Shown in pieces: positions 49,829 to 58,236 of a stretch of 64,000 bases of DNA. Positions within the stretch are counted from its first letter, which is position 1. Every line of letters begins with the position of its first letter. The stretch is from positions 1 through 64,000 of the forward strand of contig NZ_FQZF01000010.1 in the NCBI RefSeq assembly GCF_900141905.1. The letters are read 5' to 3'. The position numbers and the translations under genes were made by a program. The notes under the pieces are model-generated. The model was not told where the DNA came from. It saw only the letters and a list, made by a program, of their open reading frames with translations, and made no database searches. The DNA is from Muricoccus roseus. Its GTDB lineage: Bacteria; Pseudomonadota; Alphaproteobacteria; Acetobacterales; Acetobacteraceae.

Positions 49829-50871
49829 GCCGCCTCCAGCCGGCGCAGGCTGTGGGAATCCCAGGAGAGGGAGACCGGCGCGCCCTCCTCCACGGGCGGC
49901 GCGCCGGTGTTCTGGGCGGTGACCATCATCGGCCCGATCGCCGTATCCACGCGGTAGAGCCAGGAGGCGCCAAGGAAGACGCGGGAGTGCACGCGGCCGG
50001 GCAGAGAGCCCGCGCCCTCCGCCCCGATGCGCAGGCGCTCCGGCCGGATGGTCAGCATCACCTCGCCCTCGCTCCCGGCAAGCTCCGGCGGCAGGGCGAA
50101 GCGCCGGCCCGCCACCTCCGCCTCACCACCGCCGGCGCGGGCAGGCAGCCAGTTGCTCCGCCCGAGGAAATCGGCAACGAAGCTGTCGGCCGGCAGCTCA
50201 TAGGCGCGCCAGGGCTCGTCCACCTGCACCACGCGGCCCGCCTGCATCACGGCCACGCGGTCGCAGAGCGCCATGGCCTCCTGCTGGTCATGCGTGACCA
50301 GGATGGTGGTGACCCCGACGCGGCGCTGCAGCTCGCGCAGCTCCACCTGCATCTCCTCCCGCAGCTTGGCATCGAGGTTGGAAAGCGGCTCGTCGAGCAG
50401 GAGGAGCTGCGGCTCGATCACCAGCGCGCGGGCCAGCGCCACGCGCTGCTGCTGGCCGCCGGACATGTTGCGCGGAAACCGGTCCGCCAGATGCGAGAGA
50501 TGCACGAGGTCCAGCGCCTCCGCCACGCGCCGCATGCGCTCGGCCTTCGGCACGCGCCGCATCTCCAGTCCGAAGGCCACGTTCTCCGCTGCCGTCATAT
50601 GCGGAAAGAGCGCGTAGGACTGGAAGACGAGGCCGATGCCCCGCTTGGCCGGCGGCGTGCTGGCCAGGTCCTGCCCGTCGAGGAGGATACGCCCCTCGCT
50701 CGGCGTCTCGAACCCCGCGATCATCTGCAGCGTGGTCGTCTTGCCGCAGCCCGAGGGGCCGAGGAGGCCGAGGAACTCCCCCCGCGCCACCTCGATCGAA
50801 ACCCCCTGCACGGCGACGACGGGGCCGTAGCGCTTGGCCAGCCCGTCCAGCACCAGCGAGCCCGGGCGCAT
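49825..50871 (-). CDS. ABC transporter ATP-binding protein (PotA-like)
   Basis: A 348-residue ATPase of the spermidine/putrescine group: Walker A GPSGCGKTT, Q-loop FQSYALFPHMTAAEN, signature MSGGQQQR, Walker B LLLLDEPLSNLDA, switch His in LVTHDQQEAMAL, then the C-terminal TOBE domain (VMLTIRPERLRI). Six bases follow the binding-protein stop; a longer in-frame start at 50913 would lie within it. Confidence 0.91.
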   Translation of the reverse strand: MRPGSLVLDGLAKRYGPVVAVQGVSIEVARGEFLGLLGPSGCGKTTTLQMIAGFETPSEGRILLDGQDLASTPPAKRGIGLVFQSYALFPHMTAAENVAFGLEMRRVPKAERMRRVAEALDLVHLSHLADRFPRNMSGGQQQRVALARALVIEPQLLLLDEPLSNLDAKLREEMQVELRELQRRVGVTTILVTHDQQEAMALCDRVAVMQAGRVVQVDEPWRAYELPADSFVADFLGRSNWLPARAGGGEAEVAGRRFALPPELAGSEGEVMLTIRPERLRIGAEGAGSLPGRVHSRVFLGASWLYRVDTAIGPMMVTAQNTGAPPVEEGAPVSLSWDSHSLRRLEAA

Positions 50872-50876
50872 GCGGC

Positions 50877-51923
50877 TCAGCGCTCCACCTCGCGCTGCCA
50901 GCGCCGCGTCCATTCCGTGCGGTTGGCGTTGATCGTGCCCCAGTCCAGCGAGACGAGCCCGCGCACCTGCTCCTCCCCATAGATCACCTTGGCCGCGATC
51001 TCGGGCGGAAGCTGCGTGTTGCGGTTGGTCGGGCCCGAGCCGTACTGGCGGGAGAAGCTGGCCTGCACCTCGGGCGAGACGAGATGGGCGAGGAACTTCT
51101 GGGCGAGGTCCGGGTTCGGCGTGCCCTCCACCGCGCAGGCGGCGGTCATCAGCACCACCCCGCCCTCCTTGGGCCGCACGAAGCCCATCGGAAACCCCGC
51201 CTCCACCATCGCGGCCGCGCGGGAGGAACCCCAGACGGCAAGCCAGATCTCGCCGGACTGGAACATCTCGCTCATCTTCCCCGGGCTGCTCTCATAGGCG
51301 AGCACGTTGGGGTTGATCCGCTCGCGCATCGCGCGGAAGCCCGGGTCGATATTCGTCTCGCCGCCGCCATTCACCCGGGCCATCATCGAGAGGATGTGCA
51401 GGCCATAGGTGTTGTCGATCCCCGGGATGGCCAGTCGGCGGCGGAACTCCGGCCGCGCCAGGTCCATCCAGGAGGTCGGCACCGGCAGGTTCCGCTCTCG
51501 GAACACGCGCGTGTTGTAGGCGATGCCCGTGAAGCCGAAACCCGTGCCGAGCGCCCGCCCCTCGCCCATCACGGCAACGGGGTAGAGGCTGGAGACCGCC
51601 GCCTGGTCCGTCGCCTTTTGGCAAAGCCCGAGCGAGATGGCCTGGGTCATCGGCCCGTCATCCAGCACGGCGACCCCCACTTCCTGCCGCCCGCGCTGGG
51701 CCTGAAGCCGCGCGAGGCTGTCGGAGGAATTGCCGGCGAGGTAGTCCACGCGGGCATTGTTGGCGCGCTCGAAGGCCGGGATGACCGACTGGCGCATGAT
51801 GCTCTCATAGGAGCCGCCATAGGCCGCCACCACGAGGCGCTGCTGCGCCATGGCCAGCCCCGCGGCGCCGCCCGTGATGCCGATCGCCGCCACCGCGGCC
51901 AGAAGAAGTCTGCGCACCATCAT
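50877..51923 (-). CDS. ABC transporter substrate-binding protein (PotD-like)
   Basis: A 348-residue periplasmic protein of the spermidine/putrescine/2-aminoethylphosphonate binding group: signal MMVRRLLLAAVAAIGITGGA, mature QRLVVAAYGGSYESIMRQSV, GTGFGFTGIAYNTRVFRERN, SWMDLARPEFRRRLAIPG, and WLAVWGSSRAAAM. First gene of the ten-gene operon; GAGGAG precedes the ATG at 51923. It probably binds the amine compound oxidised by the operon's dehydrogenase. Confidence 0.9.
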   Translation of the reverse strand: MMVRRLLLAAVAAIGITGGAAGLAMAQQRLVVAAYGGSYESIMRQSVIPAFERANNARVDYLAGNSSDSLARLQAQRGRQEVGVAVLDDGPMTQAISLGLCQKATDQAAVSSLYPVAVMGEGRALGTGFGFTGIAYNTRVFRERNLPVPTSWMDLARPEFRRRLAIPGIDNTYGLHILSMMARVNGGGETNIDPGFRAMRERINPNVLAYESSPGKMSEMFQSGEIWLAVWGSSRAAAMVEAGFPMGFVRPKEGGVVLMTAACAVEGTPNPDLAQKFLAHLVSPEVQASFSRQYGSGPTNRNTQLPPEIAAKVIYGEEQVRGLVSLDWGTINANRTEWTRRWQREVER

Positions 51924-52016
51924 CGCTCCTCACGCCACATCGGAGACGCCGGTGCCTTTCCGGCGGGGGGACGCCTTGTCCTGCCGGAACGCTGGCACCC
52001 TTTCGCCTGGCCACGC

Positions 52017-52030
52017 AAATTCGTAAATTT
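52017..52030. promoter_or_regulatory. AT-rich palindrome in the operon promoter region
   Basis: AAATT CGTA AATTT, out of character in this GC-rich DNA, 94 bases upstream of the PotD-like start and 30 bases before the truncated LysR start. A candidate LysR-type site. Confidence 0.4.
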
Positions 52031-52059
52031 CCCGTTTCCATTCCCTGGAGTAGCGAAGC

Positions 52060-52300
52060 GTGACGCGCCGCCTCCACCAGCTCGAAGCATTCCGGGCCGT
52101 GATGCATGGCGGCTCCGTCACCCGCGCGGCGGAAATCCTCTCGCTCTCTCAGCCCGCCGTGACGAAGCTCCTGCGCGCTGGAGGAGGAGACGGGCTCGCC
52201 CTCTTCGACCGCAGCCGGCGGCGGCTGGCGGCCACACATGAGGCGCATCAACGCCGGCGGACGCGCCACGGCGAGATCCTGGCCGACCTGACCACCGGCG
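52060..52300 (+). pseudogene. Truncated LysR-family regulator
   Basis: Reads MTRRLHQLEAFRAVMHGGSV, TRAAEILSLSQPAVTKLLRA, then GGGDGLALFDRSRRRLAATH, where two compensating shifts seem to have changed the usual LEEETG to GGGDG. After about 80 residues similarity ends and an IS5-type remnant follows. The effector domain is lost. It was probably the regulator of the divergent ABC/dehydrogenase operon. Confidence 0.7.
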
Positions 52301-52499
52301 ACACGGAAGTGGAGGTGCCCGCCACGCGGCTAGCCGCCTCGGCCTCCAAACATCCGCCGCGACCTGAACACATCGTCCGCAACGCACGCCGTCGCTCGGA
52401 CTTGTGGTGGCGCGATCCTCACTCTCCCGGCGCAGGGGAAGAACCAGCGCACCCGGACAGGCCAGCATCACCGGCCCAAGGAGCCGAGCGGAGCGCGAC

Positions 52500-52992
52500 C
52501 GTGCCAGCCTGGCCGCGAAACGGGACGAGAACCTCGGGCCGAACCCGACGGACCGGAGCAAGCCGGGCACGACGCTCCGCCTCGTCTCGCACCCCCGCTG
52601 TAGGCCGCTCGGCCTGCCGTTGAGCGGGTCCAACCGCCGCGACCGCCGCATGGTCGCGCTACGCTCGATGGCCTGCCGGGCCTCCGGGCCAGGCGTCGCA
52701 GTCGCTCACGCCGCACACCCACCAAGCTTCACGCCAACAAGGCGTATGACCACCGCCGTTGCCGTCGAGTGTGTCGCATCCGCGGCATCATCCCGCGCAC
52801 CGGGCGACGGGGACTCGAGAGCACCACCCTGCTCGGCCGCCACAGGTGAGTGGTGGAGTGCACCTTCGCCTGGCTCGCCCGATGCCGACGTTTCACGGTC
52901 CACTACGAGCGCCGCGCAGACCTCCACCTTGCCCTCACCACCCTCACCTGTGCGTCATCTGCCTACCCAGCTCAGACGGTTTGTTCCTGGCT
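52500..52992 (+). mobile_element. Degenerate IS5-family transposase remnant
   Basis: GPNPTDRSKPGT (the usual catalytic-region start) near 52540, LPLSGSNRRDRRM, then after shifts GIIPRTGRRGLESTTLLGRH and VVECTFAWLARCRRFTVHYE, where family members have RWVVERTFAWL; the Trp codon is a TGA stop at 52847-52849. Several frames are needed, so it is dead. Ends were not found. Confidence 0.65.
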
Positions 52993-53448
52993 TTAACTCT
53001 CGCCTGGCAGCGTCCATGATCGCTCCTCCTCGTGGAGCCTCGTCAGCTTCGACAGCAGGCGCATGAAGGTCGTCCGCTCCGCCGGAGGCAGCGGCGCCAG
53101 CAGGCGCTCCTGGACCCGTGCCACCGCCTCTTCCACATCCCGCAGGAGCGTTTCCCCATCGGCCGTCAGGCGCAGCTGCTTCTTGCGCCGGTCGCCCGGT
53201 GCAGGCTCCCGAACAACCCAGCCCTTCGCCTCCAGCCTCTCCAACACGCCGCCAATGGTGGAGCGATCGAAGGCGATGAGGGCGGAGAGGCGGGTCGCGT
53301 CGATGCCCGGGCTGGCCCTGATGGTATAGAGAGCACTGAACTGCACGGAGGTCAGGTCGTGATCACCGATCTCCTCGGCGAAGATCGCGCCCGAGATCTG
53401 GTGGATTCGTCGCACGAGGTGGCCGGGCATTGCGTACAGCTGCTGCAT
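52993..53448 (-). CDS. MarR-family transcriptional regulator
   Basis: About 151 residues: LVRRIHQISGAIFAEEIGDH, LTSVQFSALYTIRASPGIDA, LIAFDRSTIGGVLERLEAKG (recognition helix) and VREPAPGDRRKKQLRLTADG (wing). The start is uncertain: ATG 53448 gives a normal length; an ATG at 53556 lies within the operator-like palindrome. Divergent from the aldolase gene. Confidence 0.85.
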   Translation of the reverse strand: MQQLYAMPGHLVRRIHQISGAIFAEEIGDHDLTSVQFSALYTIRASPGIDATRLSALIAFDRSTIGGVLERLEAKGWVVREPAPGDRRKKQLRLTADGETLLRDVEEAVARVQERLLAPLPPAERTTFMRLLSKLTRLHEEERSWTLPGES

Positions 53449-53537
53449 CGGTCGGGAGAGCCTGCCCTTCTGTTGCTGCAAGGGTATCACCGGGTCGCCC
53501 GCCGGGCGATCCGGGCAGGGATCTTCGTCGATTGACT

Positions 53538-53558
53538 GTATGCTGAAGGTAAGCATAC
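53538..53558. promoter_or_regulatory. Putative MarR operator
   Basis: GTATGCT and AGCATAC, perfect 7-base arms with a 7-base spacer, in the divergent region between the MarR gene and the aldolase gene. Size and placing suit a MarR dimer. Confidence 0.6.
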
Positions 53559-53643
53559 GGTGGTTTGCGAGGATCGGGCCGAAATGGCCGGATCAGCAGT
53601 CGGCTGGACCTGCTACAACAAGAATGGGGAGGCGGCGATCGGC

Positions 53644-54363
53644 ATGAGCCAGGACCTGCACGCATTGCTGGGCGACCTCGTCGTCGCCAACCGCATCCTC
53701 GCGCATGAGGGCGTCCTCGACGACTTCGGGCACGTCGCCGTCCGGCATCCCGGCCGCCCCGATCGCTTCTTCATCTCCCGATCCCGCTCGCCGGAGCTCG
53801 TCACGCGCGACGACCTGCTGGAATTCACGCTGGACGGCACCCCCGTCGACCCTAAGGGGCTGCGCCCCTATCTGGAGAGCGTGCTGCACGCCCGAATCTT
53901 CGCGGCGCGCCCGGATGTGAACGCCACCGTCCACCACCACGCCCCGGCGGTGATGCCCTACACGATCGTGGACGTGCCCCTGCGCCCGATCATGCACATG
54001 GCCTCCGTCCTCGGCGGCGCGGTGCCGGTCTGGGACAGTCGCGACGAGTTCGGCGACACGAACATGCTGATCGACGACGCCCCGCGCGCCGACAGCCTCG
54101 CCAAGGCTCTCGGCGCGGGCACCTGCGTGCTTCTGAAGAACCACGGCGCCGCCGTCGCCGCGCATTCCCTCCCTGCGGCCGTCTTCGTCAGCGTCCGCAT
54201 GAAGGACAATGCGGAGCTCCAGGCCCGTGCCACCGCCATGGGCACCCCGCGCTTCCTCACGGAAGGCGAGATCCGGCTCACCGCCGAGATGCTGATGGGC
54301 GAGCGCCCGCTGGACCGCGCCTGGTCCTACTACCGCGCCCGGGCGGGCTTCGGCGGGATCTGA
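53644..54363 (+). CDS. Class II aldolase/adducin family protein
   Basis: A 239-residue protein of the fuculose-aldolase/adducin fold: NRILAHEGVLDDFGHVAVRH (GHVSVR type), ARPDVNATVHHHAPAVMPYT (two metal His), and LLKNHGAAVA (third His). Relatives include decarboxylases and aldolases of hydroxy-oxo acids. ATG 53644 follows GGGGAGG. Operon with the Bug gene 61 bases downstream; MarR controlled. Confidence 0.88.
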   Translation: MSQDLHALLGDLVVANRILAHEGVLDDFGHVAVRHPGRPDRFFISRSRSPELVTRDDLLEFTLDGTPVDPKGLRPYLESVLHARIFAARPDVNATVHHHAPAVMPYTIVDVPLRPIMHMASVLGGAVPVWDSRDEFGDTNMLIDDAPRADSLAKALGAGTCVLLKNHGAAVAAHSLPAAVFVSVRMKDNAELQARATAMGTPRFLTEGEIRLTAEMLMGERPLDRAWSYYRARAGFGGI

Positions 54364-54424
54364 ACGCGTCGGCGCGAGAGGCCGGAAAGGCTCCGCACCC
54401 ACACTCCATCACGGAGAACGTCCT

Positions 54425-55396
54425 ATGCGCATTCCCCGCCGCACCCTTGCCGGTGCCGCCCTGCTCCCCTTTCTGCCGGGCATCGCGCGCGCCCAGCGCC
54501 GCACCGTGCGCCTCGTCGTTCCCGCCGCCCCTGGCGGCGCCATCGACGTGATCGGCCGGATCTATGCCACCCGCCTCGGCGAGGCGCTGGACCAGACCTG
54601 GGTGGTGGAGAACCGCTCCGGCGCCAACAACACACTCGGCGCCGCGGAGGTCGCCCGCTCCGCGCCCGACGGCACCACCTTCCTCGTCAATGCCGACATC
54701 CATCTCATGGCCCGCCGCGTCATGCGCGCCGTGCCCTATGATCCGGTCGCGGACTTCACGCCCATCGCCCGGCTGGCCACGGCCCCCATGGTGCTCGTCG
54801 GCAATCCGCGCGCCACGCCGGACGGCGGCCTCGCCGCCCTAGTCGCCCTAGTCGCCGCCATGAAGGCGAAGCCGGAGGCCTTCCCCTTCGCCAACTCCGC
54901 CCTGGGCGCCATGGGCCACCTCGCGACCGAGAGCTTCAAGCGGCAGGCCGGTGCCGATGCCCTCGTCGTCTCCTACCGCGGCACCGCGCCGGCGTTGACG
55001 GACGTGCTCTCCGGCAACGCCGCCCTCATGGTCGCGCCGCTCGGTTCCGCTCTGCCCCATATCGAGGCTGGCCGCCTGCGCGCCTTCGCGATCATGGGGC
55101 CCCGCCGTTCGGACCGCGCGCCGTCCATCCCCACGGTCGGCGAGGGCGGCATGCCCGGCCTGGACTTCACCCTCTGGTACGCCCTCTGGGGCCCCAAGGG
55201 TCTCGCCGCGGCCGAGGCGGACCGCCTCAACGCCGCCGTCCGGATCCTCTCTGGCGACCCGGATATCCGAGCCCGCATGGCCGACCAGGGCGCAGAACCC
55301 GTGGCCGAGGATCGCGCGGGCTTCACGCGCTTCATCGAGATGGAATCCGAGCGCACGGCGCGCATCGCGCAGGTGGCAGGCATTCAGCCCGAGTAG
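54425..55396 (+). CDS. Bug-type solute-binding protein
   Basis: A 323-residue TctC/Bug protein: signal MRIPRRTLAGAALLPFLPGI with cleavage near ARAQRR; RTVRLVVPAAPGGAIDVIGR, VVENRSGANNTLGA, APDGTTFLVN, VSYRGTAPALTDVLSG, SIPTVGEGGMPG. GGAGAA precedes the ATG. The stop lies one base from the stop of the convergent LysR gene. Confidence 0.88.
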   Translation: MRIPRRTLAGAALLPFLPGIARAQRRTVRLVVPAAPGGAIDVIGRIYATRLGEALDQTWVVENRSGANNTLGAAEVARSAPDGTTFLVNADIHLMARRVMRAVPYDPVADFTPIARLATAPMVLVGNPRATPDGGLAALVALVAAMKAKPEAFPFANSALGAMGHLATESFKRQAGADALVVSYRGTAPALTDVLSGNAALMVAPLGSALPHIEAGRLRAFAIMGPRRSDRAPSIPTVGEGGMPGLDFTLWYALWGPKGLAAAEADRLNAAVRILSGDPDIRARMADQGAEPVAEDRAGFTRFIEMESERTARIAQVAGIQPE

Positions 55397-55397
55397 C

Positions 55398-56339
55398 CTA
55401 GAGGGCTTCCCGACCGGGCGGCGCCTGCCAGCCATCGCCGTCCGGTGCCGCGATGAGCTGCAGGAGGGCGCTGCGCAGGGCCAGTTCCGCGCGGTTCAGC
55501 GGGCGCCGGTCCGAGTGGACGAGGCACAGGCGCCGTTCCACGACCGGCCTCACCAGCCGCGCCGCCACGAGCCGTCCCGCGTGGATGTCGTCGATCAGCG
55601 CGCCATAGGGCAGGATGGCGCCCAGGCCGGGGTCGGAGAGCAGGGCGCGGGTCAGCCCCATCGACTGCACCTCATGCGCGACGATCACGTCCAGCCCCGC
55701 CGCGCGCGCGGACTCCTCGATCTTCCGCCGCAGCACCTCGTTGCCCAGGGCGGACATCACGAGCGGGACCGCCGCCGCCTCGGCGAAGGGGATCTCCGCC
55801 CGGCCGGCGATGCGGCCCGCCTCGCGGGCTTCCACGAAGACCAGCCAGTCCTGGGCGAGGGTCTCGCCACGCACGCCGCGCCGGTCGGACGGCATGTCGT
55901 AGCAGACGGCCAGATCGACTGTCCCTTCCGCGACGCGGTCGATCAGCGCGGTGGAGAGGGCCTCGACGAAGGAGAGCGTCACGCCCGGCAGGTCCCGCGT
56001 GGTGGCGCGTAGCAGCGGGGCGGCCAGCAAATTTCCGGTGGAGGGCGTGACCCCCACCACCACCCGCCCGCGCGGCGCGTTGCCGAGGTCCCGGATGCGG
56101 GCGGCCAGGGCGTCCAGCCCTTCCAGCAGCGGCTGGGCCCCGTCCCGCAGCGCGCGCCCCGCTTCCGTGGGCGTGATGCCGCGGGAGTGGCGGTGGAAGA
56201 GGGGAACGCCCAGTTCTTCCTCCAGGTGCCTGAGCTGGGCGCCGAGGGCGGGCTGGGCGACGCCGAGCCGCTCCGCCGCCCGGCTGAGCGAGCCGTGCTC
56301 CATGACCGCCAGCACGGTGCGCAGACGCCTGAGATCCAA
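55398..56339 (-). CDS. LysR-family transcriptional regulator
   Basis: A 313-residue LysR regulator: LRTVLAVMEHGSLSRAAERL, GVAQPALGAQLRHLEEELGV, PLFHRHSRGITPTEAG, then the effector domain from VVVGVTPSTGNLLAAPLLRA. Divergent from the TPP-enzyme operon across a 30-base palindrome, hence its likely regulator. Confidence 0.92.
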   Translation of the reverse strand: MDLRRLRTVLAVMEHGSLSRAAERLGVAQPALGAQLRHLEEELGVPLFHRHSRGITPTEAGRALRDGAQPLLEGLDALAARIRDLGNAPRGRVVVGVTPSTGNLLAAPLLRATTRDLPGVTLSFVEALSTALIDRVAEGTVDLAVCYDMPSDRRGVRGETLAQDWLVFVEAREAGRIAGRAEIPFAEAAAVPLVMSALGNEVLRRKIEESARAAGLDVIVAHEVQSMGLTRALLSDPGLGAILPYGALIDDIHAGRLVAARLVRPVVERRLCLVHSDRRPLNRAELALRSALLQLIAAPDGDGWQAPPGREAL

Positions 56340-56408
56340 CTGTTTCCTCCGCGGCCAGGATGCGGGCGGGCGCGGCGCGGAGTCCAGCCGGCTATAGCGG
56401 CGCGCTTC

Positions 56409-56438
56409 AGCAGCCGAAGCGATCTGCTTCTGGCTGCT
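56409..56438. promoter_or_regulatory. Palindrome in the LysR/TPP-enzyme divergent region
   Basis: AGCAGCC (56409-56415) with GGCTGCT (56432-56438), and inside AAGC (56417-56420) with GCTT (56426-56429). 70 bases from the LysR start and 30 bases from the TPP-enzyme start. A LysR-type operator is likely; an RNA hairpin in the leader is the alternative. Confidence 0.5.
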
Positions 56439-56467
56439 ACCCGGCCGGGCTGGCTACCAGCCATGGG

Positions 56468-58234
56468 ATGGACAGCACCGCTCCGCACCTTCCCGAGACG
56501 CCGGTCGGCCTCTCCAACGCCCCGGCCGGCTACGGCTCCGACGTGGTCGCGGAGACGATCCGCTCGCTCGGCCTGCCATACCTCGCGCTGAACCCCGGGG
56601 CCTCCTTCCGTGGCCTGCATGACAGCCTGGTGAACCACACGGGCAATCGCGACCCGCGCATGCTGCTCTGCCTGCACGAGGAACACGCGGTTGCGATCGC
56701 CCATGGCTGGGCGAAGGTGACGGGCACGCCGATGGGGGCCGTAGTGCATTCCAATGTCGGGCTGATGCACGCGACCATGGCGGTGTTCAACGCCTGGTGC
56801 GACCGCGTGCCGCTGGTGCTGCTGGGGGCGACCGGCCCGGTGGACGCGGCGAAGCGCCGCCCCTGGATCGACTGGATCCACACCTCGCGGGACCAGGGCG
56901 CGCTGATCCGCAACTACGTGAAATGGGACGACCAGCCCGCCTCGGTCGCCGCGGCGCAGGAGGCGCTGGTGCGCGCGCGGCAGGTGGCCTGCACCATGCC
57001 CTGCGGCCCTGTCTACGTGAACCTCGACGCCGCCATGCAGGAGGAGGCGTTGTCCGCGCCCTTGCCGGCCCTGCCCGTGGCCCGCTACCCCGCGCCGGAG
57101 GTGCCCTGGCCCGCCCCCGCCGCCCTGGCCGCCGCCGCACAGGCCCTGCGCGGCGCGAAGCGGGGCGTGATGATGGTCGGCCGCGTCTCGCGCGATCCGG
57201 TGGACTGGGCGGCGCGCGTGGCGCTGGCCGAGACGCTGTCGCTGCGCGTCATCTCCGACATGCGCGTGGGCGCGGGCTTTCCCACCGACCACCCGCTGCA
57301 CGCGGGCGCCCCGGGCATCTTTCCCGGTGCGGAGGCCCTGGCGGCGCTGCGCGAGGCGGATCTGGTGCTGGACCTGGACGGGGTGGACCCGGCCGGCGCC
57401 TTCAAGGCGGCGGGCGTGGTGCCGCCCCTCGTCATCCGTGCCTCTATGGACCACGCGATGCATAATGGCTGGTCGCACGACCACCAGGCCCTGGCGCCCG
57501 CCGACCATTTGCTGGTCACGGCGCCGGACGTGGCCGTGCGGGCCATGCTCGAGGCGCTGAGCGTGCCCGCCAGGCCCGCCCCGCAGCCCGCGCCGGCCGC
57601 GCCGGTGGTGCCCGAGGGGCCGCTGACCACGGACGGGCTCTCGGCCGTGCTGCGGCAGGAGACCGCGGGGCGCGAGGTGACGCTGATCCGCCTGCCCCTG
57701 GGCTGGAACGGGGGCAGCTGGCCGCTGCGGCACCCGTTGGACTATCTCGGCTACGATGGCGGCGGCGGCATCGGCTCCGGACCCGGCATGGCGGTGGGGG
57801 CGGCGCTGGCCCTGCGCGACAGCGGTTCCGCGCGCCTGCCGGTGGCCGTGCTCGGCGATGGCGACACGCTGATGGGGCTGACCGCGCTGTGGACCGCCGC
57901 GCGCTACCGCATCCCGGTGCTCGTCATCATCTCCAACAACCAGTCCTTCTTCAACGACGAGGTTCACCAGGAGAAGGTGGCCCGCCAGCGCGGCCGCCCC
58001 GTGGAGAACAAGTGGATCGGCCAGGCGATCCGCGATCCCGACCCGGACTTCCCCACCCTTGCCCGCGGCCTCGGCCTGGCCGGCTTCGGGCCCGCCTCCG
58101 ATCCCGCCTCCCTCGCGGCGGCGCTGCGCGAGGCGATCGCGGTGGTGGAATCCGGCCTGCCCGCCGTCGTCGAGGCGCGTGTGGTCGCGGGCTACACCCC
58201 GGCCATGGCCTCCGCCCTCACTCGGGAGTCCTGA
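56468..58234 (+). CDS. Thiamine pyrophosphate-dependent enzyme (2-oxoacid decarboxylase type)
   Basis: A 588-residue TPP enzyme. N-terminal LALNPGASFRGLHDSLVNHT and catalytic Glu in LCLHEEHAVAIAHGWAKVTG; C-terminal TPP motif from GDGDTLMG to IISNNQSFF. With an aldehyde dehydrogenase directly after it, decarboxylation of a 2-oxo acid to an aldehyde is the simplest role, as in benzoylformate decarboxylase. Only distant from the 8605-10212 enzyme. ATG 56468; first gene of a three-gene operon with ALDH and a Bug protein. Confidence 0.87.
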   Translation: MDSTAPHLPETPVGLSNAPAGYGSDVVAETIRSLGLPYLALNPGASFRGLHDSLVNHTGNRDPRMLLCLHEEHAVAIAHGWAKVTGTPMGAVVHSNVGLMHATMAVFNAWCDRVPLVLLGATGPVDAAKRRPWIDWIHTSRDQGALIRNYVKWDDQPASVAAAQEALVRARQVACTMPCGPVYVNLDAAMQEEALSAPLPALPVARYPAPEVPWPAPAALAAAAQALRGAKRGVMMVGRVSRDPVDWAARVALAETLSLRVISDMRVGAGFPTDHPLHAGAPGIFPGAEALAALREADLVLDLDGVDPAGAFKAAGVVPPLVIRASMDHAMHNGWSHDHQALAPADHLLVTAPDVAVRAMLEALSVPARPAPQPAPAAPVVPEGPLTTDGLSAVLRQETAGREVTLIRLPLGWNGGSWPLRHPLDYLGYDGGGGIGSGPGMAVGAALALRDSGSARLPVAVLGDGDTLMGLTALWTAARYRIPVLVIISNNQSFFNDEVHQEKVARQRGRPVENKWIGQAIRDPDPDFPTLARGLGLAGFGPASDPASLAAALREAIAVVESGLPAVVEARVVAGYTPAMASALTRES

Positions 58235-58236
58235 TC

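Noticed and set aside
55979-57967. A 662-codon open frame on the minus strand
   Set aside because: It runs opposite to the TPP-enzyme and LysR genes, which have clear family motifs; its own translation is low-complexity His/Arg/Gly-rich, typical of antisense frames in GC-rich DNA.
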